Positions 38,782 to 46,447 of a stretch of 64,000 nucleotides of DNA are shown piece by piece. Numbering within the stretch: the first letter of the stretch is position 1; each line of letters begins with the position of its first letter. This DNA is from Yamadazyma tenuis. Lineage: Eukaryota > Ascomycota > Pichiomycetes > Serinales > Debaryomycetaceae. The stretch is taken from positions 930,001 through 994,000 of the forward strand of contig NC_089467.1 of the NCBI RefSeq assembly GCF_029203305.1. Reading direction: 5' to 3'. The translations under genes and the position numbers were made by a program. The notes under the pieces were generated by a model. That model saw only the letters and a list, made by a program, of their open reading frames with translations. It was not told the origin of the DNA and ran no database searches.

Positions 38782-38789
38782 GTGCGCAC
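38782..38789. promoter_or_regulatory. GTGCGCAC palindrome upstream of SWT1
   Basis: Exact copy of the palindrome also seen upstream of HEM15 and VMA10. Its first base lies 17 bp upstream of the SWT1 ATG at 38799, within the 64-bp gap after the preceding gene. Confidence 0.4.
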
Positions 38790-38798
38790 AAAATCACG

Positions 38799-40064
38799 AT
38801 GTCTCTACCTTCCAGGTTTGCACCTGGAGGAATAACAGATGATGATAGCCGAAAGATAGTAACCATCGGCCGCTATGAGAAGAAACCTATAGAGTATACT
38901 ATCAAGACCATCGAGGAAAAGGTTGAGAGGGCAGCTAGCCATAGCACAAACAAAGATATAGAAATGGTCCCCATGGACAACTACAACGAAGCACAAGTAA
39001 TTTCCGAGTACATAACTCATTCCAGATCCCTAGACGAAATTCCTCACGACTCCATGGAAGTTGATGGGGAGTTCAGCAATGTTACAATTGAGCCCAACAC
39101 GTCGTACTTGGTTATCGATACCAACTTTGTGCTTTCTCATCTTAAAGTTCTTGATGATATTACAAAAGTCTCAGACCTTTACAGACTACGAATAATTGTT
39201 CCTTTAACAACCATCAGGGAATTGGACGGGTTGAAGAATTCATCAAGAGTAGTAGAGTCCGAGGATAACAACACGTCATTGAACGGTAAAACAATTGGCC
39301 ATTTAGCACGATGGGGAAATGATTGGATCTTCAGACAATTAAGCAACGTCAACAGTCCAGTAAAGGGACAGAGTATGAAACAGAAACTCGACAGAACGTC
39401 CATTAAAGATGACTCTATCTTGGATTGTTGTCTCTTCTTCAAACAAAATTATCCTGCTAATTTAGTGGTGCTTTTATCCAATGATAAAAACTTATGTTTG
39501 AAAGCATTATCAAATGAGGTGCTAACGGTAAGCTATAGACCTACCATGAGTGCTAAGTTGATTGGCGAAACGATTTACGGTGAAAGCGTTTCTCGGTACG
39601 GAAAGGAGTCTGGTCCTGTGTTTGTAGAAAAACTGCCAACACCCGTTCCTCGGGTATCTGTTTCAAATGAAGAGCAAACTGATTTCCATTCGGTGGCCCA
39701 AAAGATCTACAGCGAAGTATTTACACTCACCAAATCTGCAATAAATCATGTAATGTTAGCAGTATTTGAAGAGGATATTGATCTAGTGTCGAACTATGAG
39801 CCAAATAAAATACAGGACTTAAGGGATTGTGATTCTACAATCAGAGTTTTCTGGATTTCTGCTTTTAGTGAATACTTGCAACGCATCGATTACAAAAACA
39901 GTGTGTTCATAGTTACTCTACCGACTGGTAAACCCGAATTGGAAAAGTTTATTGAAGAGTGGAGTCTGTTGTTACAGACCGTCTACAGAAAGCTATTGAA
40001 TGAACAGCAAAACTCTGCATTAAAAACCCTTATTGAAAGGTGGAATACTATGATTTCTTCTTGA
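38799..40064 (+). CDS. SWT1: Swt1, PIN-domain RNA endonuclease
   Basis: 421 codons from ATG 38799; an earlier in-frame start would give a leader without family similarity. Swt1 is an endoribonuclease in nuclear mRNP surveillance, acting at nuclear pores in S. cerevisiae. The N-terminal MSLPSRFAPGG is followed by a polar region. The PIN domain begins at YLVIDTNFVLSHLKVLDD (about 103) and includes IIVPLTTIRELDGLK, KDDSILDCCLFF and VVLLSNDKNLCLKAL, which supply the acidic metal-binding residues of PIN nucleases. The C-terminal helical region (about 285-420) matches the less conserved Swt1 tail. It is convergent with the NEJ1-like gene. Confidence 0.9.
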   Translation: MSLPSRFAPGGITDDDSRKIVTIGRYEKKPIEYTIKTIEEKVERAASHSTNKDIEMVPMDNYNEAQVISEYITHSRSLDEIPHDSMEVDGEFSNVTIEPNTSYLVIDTNFVLSHLKVLDDITKVSDLYRLRIIVPLTTIRELDGLKNSSRVVESEDNNTSLNGKTIGHLARWGNDWIFRQLSNVNSPVKGQSMKQKLDRTSIKDDSILDCCLFFKQNYPANLVVLLSNDKNLCLKALSNEVLTVSYRPTMSAKLIGETIYGESVSRYGKESGPVFVEKLPTPVPRVSVSNEEQTDFHSVAQKIYSEVFTLTKSAINHVMLAVFEEDIDLVSNYEPNKIQDLRDCDSTIRVFWISAFSEYLQRIDYKNSVFIVTLPTGKPELEKFIEEWSLLLQTVYRKLLNEQQNSALKTLIERWNTMISS

Positions 40065-40935
40065 CCCTAAACATTCCTTGCCGTTTGCGAGGTGATTTCT
40101 TGGGGTGTGTCAATTGGTTGTTTGTTTCTGCCTTGGTTTCTAGAATCAATCCCGCATGTGGTTCGAGCTTAACCGACAGTGAGATAGGCTCCTGTTTCAA
40201 AGCTAGTTTTGAGGAGCTCAGTTTGAACTTTTTTGGAGAAGGTCCTTTTTCTGCATTATTTGACCACCGGCTACCAACCACCTTCCCTATTAAGTCCCAA
40301 ATTTCTGTGTCATTCGTTTCTGTTTCCGAAATACTATCATTCCATTTCTTTTCATCATAAACACCAACGGCCTCTTTGTGCCGGGGGTTGATTTTGTTGT
40401 ATTTTTTCAACAACTCGTCACCATTAATCACCTTATAGCTCTCTGTAAGATACCTAATATAATGATCTTTCTGGTGGACCAAGTCGGATAAGGCATCTAA
40501 CTTGTTTTCAAGACGGCTCATGGCTGCAAACTGACCAATAATAAATTTCTGTAAATCCAAGTTCTCTTGGCTTTCAGCCAACCAAAGAGTCCATTTCAAA
40601 TCATGAGACTTTATATACACCTGAGCAGTAAGCTCCGCTGTGGTTGTGATGTCTTCCGTACTCAAAATACTGACACTTCCATCATAGATGCTGTCTCGCA
40701 AGCCTTGCAAAATTATTCGCAATTTGTCCTTATCTAAATCGAGAAACCCTTCCAATTCTAAAGCTGATCGTGTTGATTTTTCATTTGAAGAAGTAGACCA
40801 TAACTTGGGACCCGATATATCTACTAGTACCACTGAGTAGCCACAATTGTCTGAATCGATTGCTGCCCCCACCAAGAGCTTTTTCAATCTGTACCCGATT
40901 GCCACCCAAGTTTGTGGAAACATCGCTGGTACCAT
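40048..40935 (-). CDS. NEJ1: Nej1/XLF-like non-homologous end-joining factor
   Basis: 295 codons from ATG 40935 (ATG 40923 gives MFPQTWVAIGYRL and is equally plausible). The N-terminal head resembles XLF/Nej1: QTWVAIGYRLKKLLV, CGYSVVLVDISGPKLWS, then a region ending in LKWTLWLAES. A long helix (about 160-205) would form the coiled-coil stalk. The tail is polar and basic and ends KSPRKRQGMFRVKKKS, which resembles the basic Gly-hydrophobic-Phe Ku-binding motif of XLF. These proteins stimulate Lif1/DNA ligase IV and bridge Ku-bound breaks. Family members are very divergent, so the call rests on layout. It is divergent from the YFH7-like gene, with only 38 bp between ATGs. Confidence 0.65.
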   Translation of the reverse strand: MVPAMFPQTWVAIGYRLKKLLVGAAIDSDNCGYSVVLVDISGPKLWSTSSNEKSTRSALELEGFLDLDKDKLRIILQGLRDSIYDGSVSILSTEDITTTAELTAQVYIKSHDLKWTLWLAESQENLDLQKFIIGQFAAMSRLENKLDALSDLVHQKDHYIRYLTESYKVINGDELLKKYNKINPRHKEAVGVYDEKKWNDSISETETNDTEIWDLIGKVVGSRWSNNAEKGPSPKKFKLSSSKLALKQEPISLSVKLEPHAGLILETKAETNNQLTHPKKSPRKRQGMFRVKKKS

Positions 40936-40973
40936 AAGAGCCAAACCGACGGAAGTCAACGACAATTAGAATT

Positions 40974-41657
40974 ATGGTCAAGAACGAGTACCTGATAAAT
41001 GATATAGATCAATTGGTTGACAGGATTATTTGTCTTTGTGGTAGTAAGCCTAAGGATGAAAGACTAATAATCGGAATTGCTGGAGTTCCTGGTTCAGGTA
41101 AAACAACTTTAAGTACCAAATTGAGTGAGCAATTGAACCAACAAAAATACCCAACCATAAATTTACCCCAGGATGGATTTCACTCCTACCGTCTGGAATT
41201 GATCTCTATGCCTAACAGTGAGGAAGCGGTTCGAAGAAGAGGTGCTCCGTTCACTTTCAACGCTTCCAAATTCTTGCAATTAGTCAAGAGCTTGAAATCT
41301 CCTCAACTTAGAGACAGAGACTTATATGCTCCATCCTTTGATCATAGTATCAAAGACCCTGTTGAGAACGATATAAAGATTCTGAAAGACACAGATATAA
41401 TTATCCTCGAGGGAAACTATTTGGCTTTAAAAGATGAAGTTTGGTGTGAATTAGCCAATTACATGGACGAGATATGGTTTTTAGAAACCAATTTTGAAGT
41501 AACAAGAAAAAGACTCATCAAACGGCACTTGCAAGCAGGAATTGCCAGAACCGAGCTGGAAGCCATTGATAGAGCAGATAATAATGATCTTGTCAACGGC
41601 CAATACATTATAGACAACTCAATTTGTCCAGATGTAACAATAATCACCCCCGTATAG
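40974..41657 (+). CDS. YFH7: P-loop kinase, Yfh7/uridine-kinase-like
   Basis: 227 codons. A P-loop IGIAGVPGSGKTT (about 33-45) is followed by INLPQDGFHSYRLEL, the lid-type RRRGAPFTFNASKF, DLYAPSFDHSIKDP and DIIILEGNYLAL, all typical of the phosphoribulokinase/uridine kinase/pantothenate kinase-like group. S. cerevisiae Yfh7 is longer because of insertions; this protein matches its core. The substrate is not established. A role in small-molecule phosphorylation is inference from the fold. Confidence 0.82.
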   Translation: MVKNEYLINDIDQLVDRIICLCGSKPKDERLIIGIAGVPGSGKTTLSTKLSEQLNQQKYPTINLPQDGFHSYRLELISMPNSEEAVRRRGAPFTFNASKFLQLVKSLKSPQLRDRDLYAPSFDHSIKDPVENDIKILKDTDIIILEGNYLALKDEVWCELANYMDEIWFLETNFEVTRKRLIKRHLQAGIARTELEAIDRADNNDLVNGQYIIDNSICPDVTIITPV

Positions 41658-41762
41658 ATAGAAGGTAGAATAGACACGAAATATGACTTGACCTTACACA
41701 AGAGTGAAATATTAGACTTTTCATAAATGCTAAACAATATAAATACAAATGCTCTTTTAAAC

Positions 41763-44700
41763 TCATCTGGGTTGAACGTTGTACTTCAACTTGATGCCCA
41801 TAGCTGCCAATTCCGAATCCAAATATTTCAATACAAATGGAATAGCAACCGTCGTCGTATTTTCACCTCCCACAAACTTCTTTCCTTGACCATCTTCCCA
41901 GATATCAGATTCATTGATGAATTCATTGGAAAAGCTCTCCAATTTCTTGGAACAACTTCTACATCTGATGGAAGACATGGAGCCAATTCTAGGGACAGAT
42001 GCTTGAGTGGTCAACAAGGAACCACAGTCTTTACACAAAGACGTATGGGTGTAGTCGGAGCAGTTCAATAATCTATCTTGCAATAAGAACGCAGTACCAT
42101 GTCCAATGAGGGCATCCCTTTCCATTTCTCCCACTCTGATACCACCAGATCTCTTCCTACCTTTAACAGGTTGCATGGTCAAAGAGTTGACAGGACCAGT
42201 GGATCTGACCTGGAACTTATCGTTCACCATGTGTCTCAATCTTTGGTAGTAAACCACACCAATGTAGATATCAGCTCTCAACTCTTCACCAGTGACACCT
42301 GAATACATAGGCTCGTTACCGTGGTAGTTATATCCAGCAGCCAATAATTGGTCACCGAAGTAATCTGCTGGAGTATCAGATTCACTAAATTTCCAAGGGG
42401 TAGCATCGTGTGCCATGCCGTGCAAAGCACCAGCCTTTCCTGCCAAACTTTCAACAAACATACCGATGGTCATACGAGATGGGAAAGCATGAGGGTTAAT
42501 AATAACGTCAGGCTGAATACCGGTTTCACTGAAAGGCATGTCAGTTTGTGGCCATTTTCTCGAACAAACACCTTTTTGACCATGTCTGGAAGAAAACTTA
42601 TCACCAATAAGGGGTTGTCTGGTAATTCTATACTTGATTGAAAGTTGCTGACACTCACTGTTGGTATCATCAGCCAACAACTTGACTTCTTCAATATAGG
42701 CCGGTTCACTGGAATGGTAGGTTTTCACCTTGGTCTTTCCTAATGTGTCATCAAAGTAAGCGATAATTGGATCACCTTCTTCAACCTTGACACCAATTTG
42801 TGGCAACCCATCGGCATCCAATTTGTTCTGCCAGATTTCGGGCCAGTCGTCGTCTCCAAAACCAATGTGTTGAGTAATTGGATCACCTCTCCTTCTACTC
42901 ATTCCCAAGTCCACTTTTTCGACCTTGTAGACTGTACCATAACCAAACCCTCTTTCGTCTGCCAGCTTGTTGATAATCATAGCATCATCCATATCATAAC
43001 CCGTGTATGAGATAACTGCCACAACTGCATTAGTCCCGTTAGGGAAATTGTCCATTCCATAATCATCATACAAGTTAGCCTTGACAATTGGAGTCTGGCC
43101 AGATTGTAATCTGTACAACTTGTTATCAGATCTGTGAACTAAACCAACACCAGGAGTACCCATAGTTTGTTTACCCATTTGACATTGATACATATTTCTT
43201 GGAGATTGGTTGAAATCTGAGAATGGAGTCAAGTTTGCCAAAATCGACAAGATGTTTGTGGGAGAAAATTCAACATGGCTGTGGATGTTATTCGTAATCT
43301 CTTCGGGTGTTACAGCAATATTCATGTAAACTTGTTCAAATGGACCAACAATATCGGTCTTGCCCAAGGGTAAGTATTTAACAGGTCTCACCATTCTGGC
43401 ATGGCCTCCGAAAAGATATAATCCAGGGTATTGACCCTTGTTACTTGGGGGCACGTACCCGACTTCCAAGTCCAAAGGAATGTTGTGAGAACCTTCAATC
43501 TTCCAATATCTTAAAGTGTCAGCCACAATCTTGGCTTTTTCATGGGAAGTCCATCCAAGAATCTTACCATCCAATTGCACACAACATACACCAGGACCGG
43601 CAGCAAACGAGTTCACAGAAGATATTCCCAATTGTGACAATGCACCAGGGACTCCAGATACATCCGACTGTTTGGTGGTAATCTTACACTTGTGAGCCAA
43701 GTGATTCAATAAACCACATGGAGAACCATCAGGAGTGTGCACTGGACATAAGAAACCCCAGGATTCGGGTAACAATTTTCTGACGGTGGTCGTTTTCAAC
43801 TCAGCGAAGAAAGAACCTCTATGAACCATCCTGAAATGGGAAATGAATCTGTGGAAATTAATCTTTTCTGCTACAACTGTGTAACCACTTACTTGTTGCA
43901 AATCTAAACCAGACTGTGAAACCAAATTACCAGTAGACAAAAAGTACTGCAACTTTTGACCGATATTTTCATTGATCCTTTGGAACACTCTTGAAATATA
44001 TTTACGTTCGTGGAAGTTGACTTTCAAGCCTCTATTCAAGTCGGACAGAACTTGCAACTTGAAATTGTTCAAATATTCTTCGATCTTCTCTTTGACAATC
44101 ATACCGTACAAAAATCCACCCAATAAGACTTCTTGATGCTGAGTGGCATCAGGATTATCTGGACAACAGTCTCCAGCAACCAAGGAGTATAGTTTTCTGA
44201 TCATGAATAATAGCATTCTGAACTTATCTTGGTTAGAGTCCAAGTGCACCAACACAATTCTCTTCAACACCAACTTACCAACTTCTATATCGCTCATATC
44301 AGGAGTTCCATCAAACACCACTCTGAATTTGTCTCCCAAATATGCCAAAGTTTCTTGATTGGAGTAAAGGTTGTAAGACTTGTTGTAGGTTCTCAATAAT
44401 AATTCCAATCTATCAGTCAAGAAGGAGTTGGAAAGATCAGTGCCAATGATTCCATCGAAAATCTCTCGATCACTGGTTTCCATAAGGGCCTTCAATATCA
44501 TTTGAACAGGAACCAAGTACTCGTTCTTCTTCCAACTAAATCTAAAGGTGACGTTACCATCACTAAGGTAATGCAATACGTTAGTTTGAGAAGTTTGGTC
44601 TGGTCTGACACATCTGATTTGAATACCGTATTTGGTATATGAGTTGCCTCTGCTAGCAAAACTGGGTCTGATCAAGGCCATGGGGTGGTTCCGTCTTTGC

Positions 44701-45263
44701 ACAATCAACATTCTGATCAACTTCTCAATACCGTTTACAATAAAGTAACCTCCAAACTCATCACTTTCTTCCTTGTGCTTCACCAACTCATCAGGAGATA
44801 AGTTCTGAAGGTGGCATCTGCTGGATCTCAACATCACTGGCAAGAGCCCACAGTCTCTGATTTCAGACATCTCTTCGCCATCGTTAACGGACCAAGTGAC
44901 TTTTAATCTCAACTTGGATCTGTAGCTGATCATTCTCTCTCTGCACTCATATGGTAAAGTGTTTGAATTCAATGATAACTTATCGTTGGTGGGTATTGAG
45001 GGCTTACCGATTTCTACAGAGTCGACCTTGATCATCAACTTGTTCCCTAACCTATCGGTGGAAGTTGAATCAAAGATGGTTTTGGCCCCAATGTCCTTGA
45101 CAGCCAAGTTCAATAGACCACCATGAGCACCTTCAGTTAAGGCATTAAACGAGCCAATGTGGGGCTCAATGGCTTCGTACAACATGGGATATGCAGACTT
45201 ATCCTTGGGAGGGTTCTGAAACCGCTGCTCCCTCTCCAACGTTCTGAATTTGGCGGTGGACAT
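41763..45263 (-). CDS. RPA135: RNA polymerase I second-largest subunit
   Basis: 1,166 codons from ATG 45263 (frame open upstream without need). It forms one side of the RNA polymerase I active centre, which transcribes 35S rRNA. Family stretches are continuous: FRTLEREQRFQNPPKDKSA at the N terminus, GGYFIVNGIEKLIRML, LCPVHTPDGSPCGLLNHLAH, GYDMDDAMIINK, GDKFSSRHGQKGVCS and the C-terminal zinc site CKDCGSLL ... CRSC. The codon at 42965-42963 is CTG where INK-S-ADERGFG is serine in RNA polymerases, strong evidence for CUG-Ser. It is shorter than S. cerevisiae Rpa135 (1,203) mainly at the N terminus. Confidence 0.98.
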   Translation of the reverse strand: MSTAKFRTLEREQRFQNPPKDKSAYPMLYEAIEPHIGSFNALTEGAHGGLLNLAVKDIGAKTIFDSTSTDRLGNKLMIKVDSVEIGKPSIPTNDKLSLNSNTLPYECRERMISYRSKLRLKVTWSVNDGEEMSEIRDCGLLPVMLRSSRCHLQNLSPDELVKHKEESDEFGGYFIVNGIEKLIRMLIVQRRNHPMALIRPSFASRGNSYTKYGIQIRCVRPDQTSQTNVLHYLSDGNVTFRFSWKKNEYLVPVQMILKALMETSDREIFDGIIGTDLSNSFLTDRLELLLRTYNKSYNLYSNQETLAYLGDKFRVVFDGTPDMSDIEVGKLVLKRIVLVHLDSNQDKFRMLLFMIRKLYSLVAGDCCPDNPDATQHQEVLLGGFLYGMIVKEKIEEYLNNFKLQVLSDLNRGLKVNFHERKYISRVFQRINENIGQKLQYFLSTGNLVSQSGLDLQQVSGYTVVAEKINFHRFISHFRMVHRGSFFAELKTTTVRKLLPESWGFLCPVHTPDGSPCGLLNHLAHKCKITTKQSDVSGVPGALSQLGISSVNSFAAGPGVCCVQLDGKILGWTSHEKAKIVADTLRYWKIEGSHNIPLDLEVGYVPPSNKGQYPGLYLFGGHARMVRPVKYLPLGKTDIVGPFEQVYMNIAVTPEEITNNIHSHVEFSPTNILSILANLTPFSDFNQSPRNMYQCQMGKQTMGTPGVGLVHRSDNKLYRLQSGQTPIVKANLYDDYGMDNFPNGTNAVVAVISYTGYDMDDAMIINKLADERGFGYGTVYKVEKVDLGMSRRRGDPITQHIGFGDDDWPEIWQNKLDADGLPQIGVKVEEGDPIIAYFDDTLGKTKVKTYHSSEPAYIEEVKLLADDTNSECQQLSIKYRITRQPLIGDKFSSRHGQKGVCSRKWPQTDMPFSETGIQPDVIINPHAFPSRMTIGMFVESLAGKAGALHGMAHDATPWKFSESDTPADYFGDQLLAAGYNYHGNEPMYSGVTGEELRADIYIGVVYYQRLRHMVNDKFQVRSTGPVNSLTMQPVKGRKRSGGIRVGEMERDALIGHGTAFLLQDRLLNCSDYTHTSLCKDCGSLLTTQASVPRIGSMSSIRCRSCSKKLESFSNEFINESDIWEDGQGKKFVGGENTTTVAIPFVLKYLDSELAAMGIKLKYNVQPR

Positions 45264-45296
45264 GCTTTTGTGGTGGCTGGAGTATGAATAGTATGA

Positions 45297-45321
45297 GAAA
45301 AAATTTTTGATTGATGAGATG
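45297..45321. promoter_or_regulatory. RRPE and PAC motifs in the RPA135/THG1 promoter
   Basis: GAAAAAATTTTT-type RRPE sequence (45297-45308) is followed by GATGAGATG (45313-45321, PAC core), in the 140-bp divergent gap between RPA135 and THG1. This pairing is the known signature of ribosome-biogenesis and Pol I subunit promoters in yeasts. Confidence 0.65.
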
Positions 45322-45403
45322 GTGAGAAAGGCTTTAGGTGTATGCAGGTCATCGCATCCTTGTACGAAATAACGGGTATATCGATTTCTCAAACGAAACC
45401 ACA

Positions 45404-46138
45404 ATGGCCAACAGCAAATACGAGTACGTAAAGAAGTTCGAGAGAGAAAATTATCTTCTTCCCGATACTTATGTGGTGATACGAGTTGATGGCAAGGGGT
45501 TCCACAAGTTTTCAAAATTCTACAACTTTGACAAGCCCAACGACCTAAAGGCCCTAGAGGTGATGAACACAGCTGCATACAATTTAATGAACCAGTTCGG
45601 AGATATTGTCATGGCATATGGGGACAGTGATGAATACTCGTTTCTTCTAAAGAGGTCCAGTGAGGTGTACCAGCGGCGAGAAGCAAAATGGGTAAGTCTA
45701 TTTGCATCGAGCTTCACCGCCTACTACTTGATGGAATTCTCCAAACAATTCGATCTCCAAAGCAAAATGGTGCCAATATTTGATGCCCGAGCGGTGGTTT
45801 ATCCCAACCCACAGGTGGTACAAGACTATTTCCGGTGGAGACAGGTCGATTGCCATATAAATAATTTGTACAACACAACCTTTTGGAAGTTGGTGGAATC
45901 AGGAATGACTAACCAGGAAGCGGAAAACCGTTTGATTGGAACCCTTTCAGCGGATAAAAATGAGTTACTTTTCAAGATGGGTATAAATTACAACAATGAA
46001 CCGGAGATATTCAAAAAAGGTACGATTTTTGTGAGAGAGCCGCGTGAGGACAAGAAACGCAAACAAGTGGTTAACAAGTATCATATCGACCTTATTAAGG
46101 ACGATTTCTGGCATTCTCGAGAAGGCTTGCTCCAATGA
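45404..46138 (+). CDS. THG1: tRNA-His guanylyltransferase
   Basis: 244 codons from ATG 45404; S. cerevisiae Thg1 has 237. It adds the G-1 residue to the 5' end of tRNA-His, required for histidylation. The N-terminal MANSKYEYVKKFERENYLLP, the metal-binding VIRVDGKGFHKFSKFYNFDKPND and YGDSDEYSFLLKR carry the two catalytic aspartates of the polymerase-like palm. RWRQVDCHINNLYNTTFW and LIGTLSADKNELLF are further family signatures. It is divergent from RPA135 and shares its RRPE/PAC promoter. Confidence 0.97.
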   Translation: MANSKYEYVKKFERENYLLPDTYVVIRVDGKGFHKFSKFYNFDKPNDLKALEVMNTAAYNLMNQFGDIVMAYGDSDEYSFLLKRSSEVYQRREAKWVSLFASSFTAYYLMEFSKQFDLQSKMVPIFDARAVVYPNPQVVQDYFRWRQVDCHINNLYNTTFWKLVESGMTNQEAENRLIGTLSADKNELLFKMGINYNNEPEIFKKGTIFVREPREDKKRKQVVNKYHIDLIKDDFWHSREGLLQ

Positions 46139-46447
46139 CTGTCAGTAAGGATCCAGAGAATTGTAGGAACTTGGTTGCTCCAGGGAATAGTAGAAACAGG
46201 TGCTGCAGCCAGCAAATATGAAGTTTACGTTTATTCATATCTAATATACGAGAACAACTTACTAGAACCACTGTTGTCAATGTTGTTTGTTCATTTGACT
46301 TTTGTCACTTTATTTGTCCACTCACCTGACACCTTTGGAAGTGCTGCTTTGTTCATGCCCACTATCTGATAATATTTCGATAGCTGCGCATAAAACCCAA
46401 GCCACTTATCGGGCGAACTTCGCCAATATCAAAAACCCCTTACACTG
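46139..46447. other. Intergenic region THG1 to secretory protein gene
   Basis: 309 bp between two same-strand genes. It should hold the THG1 terminator and the next gene's promoter. I see no coding signal, RNA gene or repeat. Confidence 0.35.

Noticed and set aside
40935..40965. A longer NEJ1 start at 40965
   Set aside because: The codon there is TTG. The first real ATGs are at 40935 and 40923.
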